This document shows positions 31,863 to 40,665 of a DNA stretch of 49,646 nucleotides, piece by piece. The stretch is from Candidatus Gemmiger stercoravium. GTDB lineage: Bacteria > Bacillota > Clostridia > Oscillospirales > Ruminococcaceae. A model generated the notes under the pieces. The model was not told the origin of the DNA. It made no database searches and worked only from the letters and a program-made list of their open reading frames with translations. The DNA is taken from the NCBI GenBank assembly GCA_019119835.1, contig DWWE01000073.1, positions 1-49,646 of the forward strand, written 5' to 3'. Each line of letters opens with the position of its first letter. The stretch's first letter is position 1. The position numbers and the translations under genes were made by a program.

Positions 31863-33269
31863 ATGCTGGAAAAAAATCAGCGCATCCGTGCGATGATCGA
31901 CAGCCTGGCAGACATGGCGCTCCTGTTTTTGGCCTATGTGCTGGCAAACTACCTGCGCTTCAACTATCTGCGCTACTACCAGCCCGGCGGGGCGGGCCCG
32001 GCGCTGGACATCGCGCGGGACACCATCTATGTGGGCGCGCTGTATGCGGTGGTCATGGTGCTGGTGTTCTGGCTACTGCATCTCTACGACGCCTCCCGCC
32101 TGCGGGGGCTGTGGCAGCGCAGCCGCATCATCCTGGTGGGCAACGCCCTGGGCATCCTGGTGCTGGAAGCACTGCTGTACCAGTTCCGCATCGTCAACTT
32201 CTCCCGCCTGGTGGTGGTGCTGTTCTACCTGTTCGGCACCGGGTTCCTGATCTTCAAGCGGATGCTGCGCCGCTGGTACGACCGCTGGCGCCACCGCCGG
32301 GGCGAAGGCTTCCGCCACATCCTGCTGGTGGGCGGCGGCAAGGTGGCCGGGCAGTACCTCAAGGCGCTGGAACAGAACCCCTACTACGGGTTCCGGGTGG
32401 ACGGCTATCTGGCGTCCCGCCCCAATCCGGACTTTGCGCCGGCCTACCTCGGCCGTTACGACAAGCTGGACGTGGTGCTGGACACCCCCGGCATCGACGA
32501 GGTGGTGGTGGCGCTGGATGCGGACGAGACCGGCCGCATCTCCCGCACCATCGCCGCCTGCGACAAGCAGGGGGTGCGCATCACGATGGTGCCCTTCTAC
32601 AACGACTATCTGCCCGCCCGCCCCACCATCGACACGCTGGGCAGCTGCAAGCTCATCAATGTGCGGCAAACCCCCTTCGACAACATCTTCAACGCCTTTG
32701 TCAAGCGGCTGTTCGACATCCTCGGCAGCCTGGCGCTGATCCTGGTCAGCAGCCCCATCATGGCGGCGGTGGCCATCGGGGTCAAGCTGTCCAGCCCGGG
32801 GCCGGTGATCTTCCGCCAGCAGCGGGTGGGGCTGAACAAAAAGACCTTTATGATGTACAAGTTCCGCTCCATGCGGGTCAACGCCGGCGAACAGACCGGC
32901 TGGAGCACCGACACCGACCCCCGCAAGACCCGCTTCGGCAGCCTGATCCGCAAATTCAGCCTGGACGAGCTGCCCCAGTTCTTCAACGTGCTCAAGGGGG
33001 ATATGAGCCTGGTGGGCCCGCGGCCGGAAGTGCCTTTCCATGTGGAGCACTTCAAGGAGGAGATCCCCCGCTACCTGGTGCGCCAGCAGGTGCGCCCCGG
33101 CCTGACCGGCTGGGCCCAGATCAACGGCCTGCGGGGGGACACCGACATTGCGGAGCGCATCCGCTATGACATCTGGTATATCGAAAACTGGACCCTGGCG
33201 CTGGATATCAAGATCCTGTTCCGCACGGTGTTCGGCGGCAAGATGATCAACGATGAAAAACTGAACTGA
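31863..33269 (+). CDS. Undecaprenyl-phosphate glycosyl-1-phosphate transferase (WcaJ/WbaP-like)
   Basis: Starts assembly of a surface polysaccharide by moving a sugar-1-phosphate from a UDP-sugar to undecaprenyl phosphate. The 468-residue polytopic protein has four N-terminal helices and a central Rossmann-like domain (HILLVGGGKVAGQYLKAL). The catalytic bacterial sugar transferase domain (about 280-468) shows KRLFDILGSLALILVSSP, GPVIFRQQRVG, YKFRSMR, DELPQFFNVLKGDMSLVGPR and RPGLTGWAQI. ATG 31863 follows AAAGGAGAG. It is the first of a closely spaced set with the GT4 genes. The transferred sugar cannot be told. Confidence 0.92.
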   Translation: MLEKNQRIRAMIDSLADMALLFLAYVLANYLRFNYLRYYQPGGAGPALDIARDTIYVGALYAVVMVLVFWLLHLYDASRLRGLWQRSRIILVGNALGILVLEALLYQFRIVNFSRLVVVLFYLFGTGFLIFKRMLRRWYDRWRHRRGEGFRHILLVGGGKVAGQYLKALEQNPYYGFRVDGYLASRPNPDFAPAYLGRYDKLDVVLDTPGIDEVVVALDADETGRISRTIAACDKQGVRITMVPFYNDYLPARPTIDTLGSCKLINVRQTPFDNIFNAFVKRLFDILGSLALILVSSPIMAAVAIGVKLSSPGPVIFRQQRVGLNKKTFMMYKFRSMRVNAGEQTGWSTDTDPRKTRFGSLIRKFSLDELPQFFNVLKGDMSLVGPRPEVPFHVEHFKEEIPRYLVRQQVRPGLTGWAQINGLRGDTDIAERIRYDIWYIENWTLALDIKILFRTVFGGKMINDEKLN

Positions 33270-33295
33270 CGCAGCACCCCCAAAGGAGGCAGGGT

Positions 33296-34459
33296 ATGGG
33301 AAACAAAAAGCCGAAGGTCGCCATCGTACACGACTGGCTGGTGGGCTACGCGGGCGGAGACCGGGTGGTGGACTGTATGCACCACGTCTTTCCCGACGCG
33401 CCCATCTATACCCTTGTCTATGACAAAGACAACATGCCCGCCTGGTTCCGGGACTATGACATCCGCACCACCTACATCCAGAAACTGCCCTTTGCCACCA
33501 AGATCTACCGGTCGCTGCTGCCCTGGATGCCCGCCGCCTTCGAAGCGCTGGACCTTTCGGAGTATGATCTGGTGCTTTCCTCCTGCTCTTCCTGCAGCAA
33601 GGGGGTCATCACCCGGCCGGACGCCGTACACATCTGCTACTGCCACACCCCCATCCGCTATGTGTGGGACTTTTACTACACCTACCGCGCCAACGCCAAC
33701 TGGCTGGTGCGGGCGGTCATGCCCCACCAGATGTACAAGCTGCGCCAGTGGGACAAATGCGCCGCGGACCGGGTGGACTACTTCATTGCCAATTCCCGCT
33801 ACATTGCCCGCCGCATCAAAAAGTATTACCGGCGGGACAGCGATGTGATCTACCCCTGCGTCCACATCAACGAAAGCTCCTTTGTCCCCAAAGAGGACTT
33901 CTACCTTACGGTGGGCCGCCTGACCTGGTACAAGCGGGTGGACCTGGCGGTGGCGGCCTGCACCAAACTGGGCCGGCGCCTGGTGGTCATCGGCGGCGGC
34001 GGGGAGGAAGCCCGCCTCAAAGCGCTGGCCGGCCCCACCGTCACCTTCCTGGGCGGCGGCCTTACGGATGAGGAGGTCCGCGGCTACTATCTGCGGGCCC
34101 GGGCCTTCCTCTTCCCCGGGGAGGAGGACTTCGGCATCACCCCGGTGGAGGCCCAGAGCGCCGGCACCCCGGTGCTGGCCTACGGCCGGGGCGGCGCCTG
34201 CGAGACGGTGGAGGACGGGCGCACCGGCCTTCTCTTCGACGCCCAGACGGTGGAAAGCCTGACCGAGTGTATCCGCCGGTTTGAGGCCGGCGGGGTGAGC
34301 GGCACGCCGGAGGAGATCCGCGCCCACAGCCGCCGGTTCAGCGAACAGCGGTTCGAGGAGGAACTGCGGGCTTACTGCGAGCGCCGCCTGGCCGACTGGG
34401 ACCAAGAACTGCACGACTGCGCCCATGTGGTCCGGTCGCCTTTGGAGGAATCAAAGTGA
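33296..34459 (+). CDS. Glycosyltransferase family 4
   Basis: A 387-residue GT-B fold enzyme that probably adds a sugar to the lipid-linked repeat unit. N-terminal AIVHDWLVGYAGGDRVVD and ICYCHTPIRYVWDFYYTYR mark the acceptor domain. The C-terminal donor domain has YLTVGRLTWYKRVDLAVAAC and the E-x7-E motif in EEDFGITPVEAQSAGTPVLA. It is similar to WbaZ-type mannosyltransferases, but donor specificity is not readable. It ends overlapping the next GT4 by 4 nt (GTGA). Confidence 0.9.
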   Translation: MGNKKPKVAIVHDWLVGYAGGDRVVDCMHHVFPDAPIYTLVYDKDNMPAWFRDYDIRTTYIQKLPFATKIYRSLLPWMPAAFEALDLSEYDLVLSSCSSCSKGVITRPDAVHICYCHTPIRYVWDFYYTYRANANWLVRAVMPHQMYKLRQWDKCAADRVDYFIANSRYIARRIKKYYRRDSDVIYPCVHINESSFVPKEDFYLTVGRLTWYKRVDLAVAACTKLGRRLVVIGGGGEEARLKALAGPTVTFLGGGLTDEEVRGYYLRARAFLFPGEEDFGITPVEAQSAGTPVLAYGRGGACETVEDGRTGLLFDAQTVESLTECIRRFEAGGVSGTPEEIRAHSRRFSEQRFEEELRAYCERRLADWDQELHDCAHVVRSPLEESK

Positions 34460-35508
34460 GACCCATTGTTATCAACGGCACGGTCCTGTGCGACCCGATC
34501 ACCGGCATCCCCCGGTATGTGTACGAGGTCATCACCCGGCTGGACCCGCTGCTCACCGGCACCGGGCTGGATGTCCGCCTCTGCTATCGGGACGACGGCC
34601 GCCCGCTGCACCTGCCGGAACTGAAAAACATCCGCGTCGTTCCGCTCAAGGCCGTCAAATACAGCTACAATCTGGTGGTGCTGCCCCATTACCTGCGCCG
34701 GCACAAGGCGTTTTTCCTCGGCCTGGCCAGCGATATGCTCATGACCCGCCGCAGCGCGGTGGTCCTGCACGACATCCGCCCGCTGGTGCTGGACACCGAC
34801 CGGGGCTTTTTCCGCTTCAAGTTCTGGGTACACTGCCTGAGCGTCCAGGCTTTTGCCCGGCGGGTCTACACGGTCAGCGACGACCAGCGCCGGCTGATCC
34901 ATGAACGGCTGGATATCCCGCTGGACAAGATCAGCCTGAGCTATAACGGCTGGGAGCATCTGCAGCCGGTCAAGGCGGACGAATCGGTTTTTGACAAGCT
35001 GCCCGGCGTGCAGAAGGGGGCGTATTTCTACGCCCTCGGCAGCCTGGCCAAACACAAAAACTACCGCTGGATCCGCGAGGTGGCCGCCCGCAACCCGGAC
35101 AAGACCTTCGTGGTGGCCGGCGGCAAGGACCTGGCCGCCTTCGGGGACGACGCCGACGCCGTCAGCGCCGGCAACCTGTTCTACCCCGGCTATGTGAGCG
35201 ACGGCGAAAACAAGGCGCTGATGCAGCACTGCAGGATGTTTTTGCACCCGGCGGTGTTCGAAGGCTTCGGCATCCCCCCGCTGGAGGCCCTCAGCCTGGG
35301 CGCGCCGGTGGCGGTGTCCCGGGCGTCCTGCCTGCCGGAACTCTACGGCGACACCGTGCGCTACTTTGACCCGGCGGACTACAGCGTGGACCTGGATGCG
35401 CTGCTGGCCCAGCCGGTGGCCCCGCCGGACAAGGTGCTGAAAAAGTACAGCTGGCCGGTCACCGCCGCCCAGTGGCTGGCGGAGATCCGCCGGTTTGCGG
35501 AGACCTGA
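34456..35508 (+). CDS. Glycosyltransferase family 4 (second)
   Basis: A 350-residue GT4 enzyme. The N-terminus INGTVLCDPITGIPRYVYEV carries the G-x-x-R loop of mannosyl/rhamnosyl transferases such as WbpY-like enzymes. The donor domain shows YALGSLAKHKNYRWI and FLHPAVFEGFGIPPLEALSL with the E-x7-E acidic pair. The start is a GTG inside the stop of the previous gene, indicating translational coupling. With the preceding enzyme it probably builds successive linkages of one glycan. Confidence 0.88.
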   Translation: MRPIVINGTVLCDPITGIPRYVYEVITRLDPLLTGTGLDVRLCYRDDGRPLHLPELKNIRVVPLKAVKYSYNLVVLPHYLRRHKAFFLGLASDMLMTRRSAVVLHDIRPLVLDTDRGFFRFKFWVHCLSVQAFARRVYTVSDDQRRLIHERLDIPLDKISLSYNGWEHLQPVKADESVFDKLPGVQKGAYFYALGSLAKHKNYRWIREVAARNPDKTFVVAGGKDLAAFGDDADAVSAGNLFYPGYVSDGENKALMQHCRMFLHPAVFEGFGIPPLEALSLGAPVAVSRASCLPELYGDTVRYFDPADYSVDLDALLAQPVAPPDKVLKKYSWPVTAAQWLAEIRRFAET

Positions 35509-35531
35509 ACGAAGGAAAGGAAGAGAAGGCA

Positions 35532-36473
35532 ATGGACGCGATCGCAGTGCTGATTCCCTGTTATAATGAAGCGCGCACGGTGGCCAAGGTGGTGCAGGAT
35601 TACCGCACGGTGCTGCCCGAAGCCACGATCTATGTCTACGACAACAACTCCACCGACGAGACCGCGGCCCTGGCTGCCGCGGCCGGCGCGGTGGTCCGCC
35701 ACGAGTACCAGCAGGGCAAGGGCAATGTGATGCGCCGGATGTTCCGGGAGATCGACGCCGAATGCTACCTGCTGGTGGACGGCGACGACACCTACCCGGC
35801 CGAGGCCGCCCCCGCCATGGTCCGTGCCGTGCGGGAGCGGGGGGCGGACATGGTGGTGGGTGACCGGCTTTCCTCCACCTATTTCACCGAGAACAAGCGC
35901 CCCTTCCACAACTTCGGCAACAGCCTGGTCCGGGCCTGCATCAACCGGATGTTCGGCAGCCAGATCAAGGACATCATGACCGGCTACCGGGCCTTCAGCT
36001 TCCAGTTCGTCAAGACCTACCCGGTGCTGGCCCGCGGCTTTGAGATCGAGACCGAAATGTCCATCCATGCGGTGGAGCGCAACATGCGCATCGAGAATGT
36101 GGTCATCGAATACCGGGACCGCCCCGAGGGCAGCGAGAGCAAGCTCAACACCTACACGGACGGTTTCAAGGTGCTGCGCACCATCCTGCGCCTGTACAAA
36201 GACTATCGCCCCTTCGGCTTTTTCGGCGTGCTGGCCGCGGTGCTGGCCCTGGTCAGCGCCGGCTTTATGGTGCCGGTGGTGGCCGAGTATCTGCGCACCG
36301 GCCTGGTGCCCCGGTTCCCGACCCTGATCGTCTGCGCCTGCGTCATGGTGGCGGCGCTGCTGCTGTTCATCTCGGGCATCATCCTGTCCAGCCTGCTGGC
36401 CCAGGACGGCCGCAACTTCGAGTTCAAGCTCCAGCAGGCCGAACGCTGGAAGAAGCAGGCCGGGGGACAGTAA
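35532..36473 (+). CDS. Polyprenyl-phosphate hexose synthase (GT2, DPM-like)
   Basis: A 313-residue family 2 glycosyltransferase with two C-terminal membrane helices (about 234-257 and 268-295). The GT-A features are AVLIPCYNEARTVAKVV, the metal-binding DGDDTYP (DxD), MVVGDRLSS and the long conserved GYRAFSFQFVKTYPVLARG followed by FEIETEMSIHA. It resembles dolichol-phosphate mannose synthases, which load a sugar onto a polyprenyl phosphate for transfer outside the membrane by a GT-C enzyme. The start is ATG 35532 after GGAAAGGAAGAG; an upstream GTG/ATG extension would overlap the GT4 gene. Confidence 0.88.
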   Translation: MDAIAVLIPCYNEARTVAKVVQDYRTVLPEATIYVYDNNSTDETAALAAAAGAVVRHEYQQGKGNVMRRMFREIDAECYLLVDGDDTYPAEAAPAMVRAVRERGADMVVGDRLSSTYFTENKRPFHNFGNSLVRACINRMFGSQIKDIMTGYRAFSFQFVKTYPVLARGFEIETEMSIHAVERNMRIENVVIEYRDRPEGSESKLNTYTDGFKVLRTILRLYKDYRPFGFFGVLAAVLALVSAGFMVPVVAEYLRTGLVPRFPTLIVCACVMVAALLLFISGIILSSLLAQDGRNFEFKLQQAERWKKQAGGQ

Positions 36474-36546
36474 CATCCAACATGGTCCCGCAGGCGGCCC
36501 CGCCGCCTGACTGTATCCATCTTGCAAAGGGAGGTAAACATCCTGT

Positions 36547-37683
36547 ATGGCAAAAGCGTATGATTACCTGATCGTCGGCGCCGGGCTGTTCGGCGCGGTG
36601 TTCGCCCACGAGGCCGCAAAGGCCGGCCGCAAGTGTCTCGTCATCGACAAGCGGGACCACATTGCCGGCAACATCTACACCGAAGAGGTGGAGGGCATCC
36701 ATGTCCACCGCTACGGGGCCCACATCTTCCACACCAACAACAAGCCGGTGTGGGACTATGTGAACAGCTTTGCCGTGTTCAACCGCTATACCAACTCTCC
36801 GGTGGCCAACTACCACGGCGAGCTGTACAACCTGCCCTTCAACATGAACACCTTCAACAAGATGTGGGGGGTGGTCACTCCGGCCGAAGCCGCCGCCAAG
36901 ATCGAGGAGCAGCGGGCCGCCCACTACACCGCCGAGCCCAAAAACCTGGAAGAGCAGGCCATCAACCTGGTGGGCACCGACATCTATGAAAAGCTCATCA
37001 AGGGCTACACCGAAAAGCAGTGGGGCCGCCCCTGCAGCGAGCTGCCGGCCTTCATCATCAAACGGCTGCCGGTGCGGCTGACCTTTGACAACAACTACTT
37101 CAATGCGCTCTACCAGGGCATCCCCACCGGCGGCTACACCCGGATGGTGGAGAAGATGCTGGAGGGCATCGAGGTGCGCCTGGGCGTCAACTACCTCAAG
37201 GACAAGGCCGAGCTGGACGCCCTGGCCGGCCGGGTGATCTACACCGGCCCCATCGACGCCTACTTCAACTATCAGCTGGGGGCGCTGCAGTACCGCAGCG
37301 TCCGGTTTGAGACCGAGACGCTGGACTGCCCCAACTACCAGGGCAACGCGGTCATCAACTACACCGACGCCGAGACCCCCTACACCCGCATCATCGAGCA
37401 CAAGCATTTTGAGTTCGGCTCCACCGCCCCCGGCACCAAGACGGTCATCAGCCGGGAGTACTCGGCCGAGTGGCGCCCCGGGGACGAACCCTACTACCCG
37501 GTCAACGACGAGGCCAACAACGAGCTCTACGCCCGCTACAAGGCGCTGGCCGACGCCGAGCCTCATGTGGTGTTCGGCGGCCGCCTGGGCGAGTACCGCT
37601 ACTACGATATGGACAAGGTCATCGAGAGCGCCCTGGCCTGCGTGGATGTCCAGCTGGACAAGATCAACCAATACAACCCGTGA
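36547..37683 (+). CDS. glf: UDP-galactopyranose mutase
   Basis: A flavoenzyme that interconverts UDP-galactopyranose and UDP-galactofuranose, the donor of Galf for surface glycans. The 378-residue protein has the FAD-binding LIVGAGLFGAVFAHEA at about 8-23, DKRDHIAGNIYT, YGAHIFHTNN, YTEKQWGRP, and the C-terminal FGGRLGEYRYYDMDKVIESA. ATG 36547 follows a 73-nt gap with GGGAGG. It ends the polysaccharide cluster and is followed by a terminator. It implies that the glycan contains galactofuranose, although a Galf transferase has not been identified. Confidence 0.95.
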   Translation: MAKAYDYLIVGAGLFGAVFAHEAAKAGRKCLVIDKRDHIAGNIYTEEVEGIHVHRYGAHIFHTNNKPVWDYVNSFAVFNRYTNSPVANYHGELYNLPFNMNTFNKMWGVVTPAEAAAKIEEQRAAHYTAEPKNLEEQAINLVGTDIYEKLIKGYTEKQWGRPCSELPAFIIKRLPVRLTFDNNYFNALYQGIPTGGYTRMVEKMLEGIEVRLGVNYLKDKAELDALAGRVIYTGPIDAYFNYQLGALQYRSVRFETETLDCPNYQGNAVINYTDAETPYTRIIEHKHFEFGSTAPGTKTVISREYSAEWRPGDEPYYPVNDEANNELYARYKALADAEPHVVFGGRLGEYRYYDMDKVIESALACVDVQLDKINQYNP

Positions 37684-37693
37684 CCCGGCACCT

Positions 37694-37726
37694 GCGGCAG
37701 CCTGCTTTTTTGCGGGCTGCCGCTTT
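37694..37726 (+). terminator. Terminator of the polysaccharide operon
   Basis: A 9-bp stem GCGGCAGCC/GGCTGCCGC with a 12-nt T-rich loop and TTT after it, 10 nt past the glf stop. Confidence 0.7.
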
Positions 37727-37830
37727 GCAGTCGGTTTTTCTTCAAAAGCAGGAGATGTTACCGATTGCGCGGCTGCGGCCGGCTGCAGCCGCCTCTGTTT
37801 CGCTCTGGCGCAGATTTCCTCCCGCTTTCC

Positions 37831-37859
37831 TTGATTTTTACGCCCGGTTACGGTACAAT
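37831..37859 (+). promoter_or_regulatory. Promoter of the rpe-rnf operon
   Basis: TTGATT, a 17-nt spacer and TACAAT preceded by CGG. The transcript would have a leader of about 170 nt. Confidence 0.75.
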
Positions 37860-37864
37860 AAAAA

Positions 37865-38037
37865 CTGTATCCTTCTGTGCCGGGGGGCGCAGAAGAGGGA
37901 AAAACCGCGCGCCTTCGGGAAGCCGGCCCCCGGTCAAGCGGTCCGCCGCCGTCTTCGGCGGCCGGCTCCGGCGGGGCCGGGCGGACCGGTCTGCCCGGCT
38001 GCGCGGAAAGGGAAAGTATTTGGTAAAGGAAGATTGT
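37865..38037 (+). other. Long GC-rich leader of rpe
   Basis: No gene or known riboswitch is recognised. A closing stem CGGTCCGCC (37939-37947) with GGCGGACCG (37980-37988) surrounds at least one small hairpin (GCCG-TCTT-CGGC), so the leader is probably folded as a branched structure. The rest of the gap (37727-37830) shows nothing notable. Confidence 0.4.
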
Positions 38038-38709
38038 ATGCAAACCAAGATCAGCGCGTCGGTCCTTTCGGCCGACCTCGCCCACCTGGCCGACCAGTGC
38101 CAGCTCGCCCTGGATGCCGGGGTGGATATGCTGCACATTGATGTGATGGACGGTCACTTTGTCCCCAACCTGACCTACGGGGCGCCGGTGCTGTCCTGCC
38201 TGCACCGGGCCCTGCCGGACGCCTGCTACGATGTCCACCTGATGATCGACGACCCCGACCGCTACGCGCTGGATTTTGCCAAGGCCGGGGCCGACCTCAT
38301 CACCTTCCATCTGGAAGCCCCCGTCGATCCCAGCGCCACCATCGCCGCCATCCGGATGGCGGGCTGCCGGGTGGGAATCAGCATCCGCCCGGCCACCCCG
38401 GTGGAAAAGGTCTTCCCCTATCTGGGGGAGGTGGATATGGTTCTGGTCATGAGCGTGGAACCCGGTTTCGGCGGGCAGGCGTTCCTGCCCGAAACCCCGT
38501 CCCGCCTGGCCGCCGTCCGCCGGGAGCTGGACCGCCGCGGCCTGACCACCGACCTGCAGGTGGACGGCGGCGTCAACGACGACACCGCGCCGCTGTGCGT
38601 CAAGGCCGGGGCCAACGTGCTGGTGGTGGGCAGCGCCCTGTACCACGCCGCCGACCCGGCCGCCCTCACCAACCACCTGCACAACCTTACCCATGCTGTC
38701 TGCCCCTGA
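38038..38709 (+). CDS. rpe: Ribulose-phosphate 3-epimerase
   Basis: Interconverts ribulose 5-phosphate and xylulose 5-phosphate in the pentose phosphate pathway. The 223-residue TIM barrel has ISASVLSADLAHLADQ, the catalytic aspartate segment MLHIDVMDGHFVPNLTYG, YDVHLMIDDP, VMSVEPGFGGQAF and the C-terminal DLQVDGGVNDDTAP with GSALY phosphate binding. ATG 38038 follows AAAGGAAG. It is the first gene of a transcript that continues into three Rnf-type genes 26 nt later; pentose phosphate genes are not otherwise present. Confidence 0.96.
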   Translation: MQTKISASVLSADLAHLADQCQLALDAGVDMLHIDVMDGHFVPNLTYGAPVLSCLHRALPDACYDVHLMIDDPDRYALDFAKAGADLITFHLEAPVDPSATIAAIRMAGCRVGISIRPATPVEKVFPYLGEVDMVLVMSVEPGFGGQAFLPETPSRLAAVRRELDRRGLTTDLQVDGGVNDDTAPLCVKAGANVLVVGSALYHAADPAALTNHLHNLTHAVCP

Positions 38710-38735
38710 AGCGGCGGCGATCATGAGGAGCTACC

Positions 38736-39755
38736 ATGCCAAAACCCATTGAGCGTAGTGCCAACTACGATTATTATGCCGACATCCTCTGGTGCTGTGT
38801 GCCTTTGATGGTCATGGCCTGGTTCTACTACGGCCCGCGGCCGCTGCTGCTGATGCTGGTGGGGTTGTTCACCGCCTACATCTGCGACTGCCTGGTCACC
38901 CCGCTCCACGGGCCCCAGTACCGTTCCCACGAACCTTCCAGCGAAGCCTTCGCGGCGCTGATCGTCCTGATGATGCCCGCCTCGGTGCCCTACGGCATCG
39001 TGGTGGCCGCGGTCATCATGGCCGTTCTGCTCAAGGAGACCTTCGGCGGCGAGGGACACTACCCCTTCCATCCCGCCGCGGTGGGTATGGCGGTGGCGGC
39101 GCTGTCCTGGCCGGACCAGGTGTTCCGCTACCCGGTGCCGGGCACCGAACTGCCCTTGTGGCATGTGCCCGCCGACACCCTCAGCGCCGGCATGAACACC
39201 ACCCTGTCCAGCGGCGGTCTGCCCAGCGACACCACCATGAACCTGCTCACCGGTTCGGTGGCAGGGCCGCTGGGGACCGGCGCCATCCTGGTCATCCTGG
39301 CCTGCGGGCTGTTTTTGCTCTGCCGCGGGCATCTGCAGCTGTCCACCCTGCTGCCGTACCTGATCGTCTGCATCGCGGTGCCCTGGCTGCTGCCCCAGCT
39401 CAACGACCTGCCGGTGCTCAGCTTCCCGTGGGAGTATGTGCGCCAGCGGGTCTATCTGGAAAAGTATATCATCCTCAGCGGCAGCATGCTGTTCGGCGGC
39501 ATCTTCCTGGCCTGCGAGCCGGTCACCCAGCCGGTGCGTCTGTCCAGCCGCATCATCTATGGGCTGTTGCTGGGCGTGGCCACCACGGCCTTCCGCTACA
39601 ACACGGTCTATGAAACGGGGATCTGCTTTGCGCTGCTCATCGTGGGCGCCTTCCCCGAATGGCTGGACCGGGTGGCACGCCGCACCGAACGCATGAAGTT
39701 TATGAAGAAGGAGGAGAAGCGCCGTGCCCAACGAGCAAAACCGGAGGCCATCTAA
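38736..39755 (+). CDS. rnfD: RnfD-like membrane subunit of an ion-translocating electron transport complex
   Basis: A 339-residue polytopic protein (about nine helices) matching RnfD/NqrB. Landmarks are ETFGGEGHYPFHPAAVGMAV (the FGG-G-x-x-F-N-P-A block of RnfD), and DTTMNLLTGSVAGPLGTGAI. The FMN-threonine motif SGAT of RnfD appears as SDTT at 164-167, with T167 in the flavin-bearing place; the altered neighbours make flavinylation uncertain. RnfD normally works with RnfA, B, C, E and G to couple ferredoxin:NAD oxidoreduction to ion pumping. Here only E and A follow. The 3' end overlaps rnfE by 32 nt. Confidence 0.82.
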   Translation: MPKPIERSANYDYYADILWCCVPLMVMAWFYYGPRPLLLMLVGLFTAYICDCLVTPLHGPQYRSHEPSSEAFAALIVLMMPASVPYGIVVAAVIMAVLLKETFGGEGHYPFHPAAVGMAVAALSWPDQVFRYPVPGTELPLWHVPADTLSAGMNTTLSSGGLPSDTTMNLLTGSVAGPLGTGAILVILACGLFLLCRGHLQLSTLLPYLIVCIAVPWLLPQLNDLPVLSFPWEYVRQRVYLEKYIILSGSMLFGGIFLACEPVTQPVRLSSRIIYGLLLGVATTAFRYNTVYETGICFALLIVGAFPEWLDRVARRTERMKFMKKEEKRRAQRAKPEAI

Positions 39756-40665
39756 GGTGACCCCGCAGCCGGGCGGGCGCAGTCCCCGCCGCAAACCCGG
39801 CCAGGAACAGTCCCAGACCGTCATCATCCCCCAGCTTTCCCCCGAAGTGCTGGAAAAGGCCCGCCGCGCCGCTGCGGAGGGCAAGACCCCCCAGCAGGTG
39901 GAACAGGAGACGGTGGCGGCGGCCGAACAGGCCGCCCGGGAACGGGCCGCCCAGCAAACGCCCCCCGCCGCAAAGCCCGCGCAGCCGGCACAGAAGAAAC
40001 CGGCCCGCAAGACCCGGCAGGAAGCGGAGGAGGAACTCTACCAAAGCATCCACGACGATCATCTCTGGCTCAACAACCCGGTCATGGTGCGGGGGCTGGG
40101 GCTGGCGCCCATCGTGGCCACGGCCATCAACGGCAGCTATGCGATGATGCTCTGCGCGGCGGCCGTGCTGCTGCTCACCGCCACCCGGGTGCTGGCCGTG
40201 GCCGTCTGCCATCTGACCGGCAACCGGTTCCGGGCACTGGTGTACGCCTTTTCGGCGGCGCTGGTGTACATCCCGGCCTACCTGATCCTCTACCAGTGGT
40301 TCGGTTCGGACCTGGCGCTGCTGGGCGTCTACCTGCCGATGATGGTGGTGGAACCGGTGATCATCAAGCGGATGGAGGCCACCGAACTGGAATCGGTGGG
40401 GGAGGCTTTCCGCCGCGGCATCAACAACACGGTGGGGCTGTGCATCGCCATCCTGCTGGTGGGGGCCCTGCGGGAGCTGCTGGGCAGCGGTACCGTCTTC
40501 GGCCGCACCGTCTTCTCCTTCGCTCCGCTGCCGCTGGCGTCCCAGCCGGCGGGCGGTTTCCTGCTGCTGGGCTTCCTGGCGGCGGTGTGGACCGCGGTGG
40601 GCGGGGCCTATGTCCACTACAAGCAGGAGGAGGTGCGTCACCTGTATGTTAACCGCAAGCACTGA
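39724..40665 (+). CDS. rnfE: RnfE-like membrane subunit with a long N-terminal extension
   Basis: A 313-residue protein. Residues about 116-300 form six helices of the RnfA/RnfE fold (NNPVMVRGLGLAPIVATAIN, YLPMMVVEPVIIKRMEA, RRGINNTVGLCIAILLVGAL with RELLG). Residues 1-115 are an added hydrophilic Pro/Ala/Gln/Lys-rich region (TPPAAKPAQPAQKKPARK) with a short helical stretch (LSPEVLEKARRAAAEGKTPQ); ordinary RnfE has nothing like it. GTG 39724 lies inside rnfD after the strong AAGAAGGAGGAG, so the extension is translated from this signal. Its role may be protein or nucleotide binding near the membrane, which is unproven. Confidence 0.8.
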   Translation: MPNEQNRRPSKVTPQPGGRSPRRKPGQEQSQTVIIPQLSPEVLEKARRAAAEGKTPQQVEQETVAAAEQAARERAAQQTPPAAKPAQPAQKKPARKTRQEAEEELYQSIHDDHLWLNNPVMVRGLGLAPIVATAINGSYAMMLCAAAVLLLTATRVLAVAVCHLTGNRFRALVYAFSAALVYIPAYLILYQWFGSDLALLGVYLPMMVVEPVIIKRMEATELESVGEAFRRGINNTVGLCIAILLVGALRELLGSGTVFGRTVFSFAPLPLASQPAGGFLLLGFLAAVWTAVGGAYVHYKQEEVRHLYVNRKH

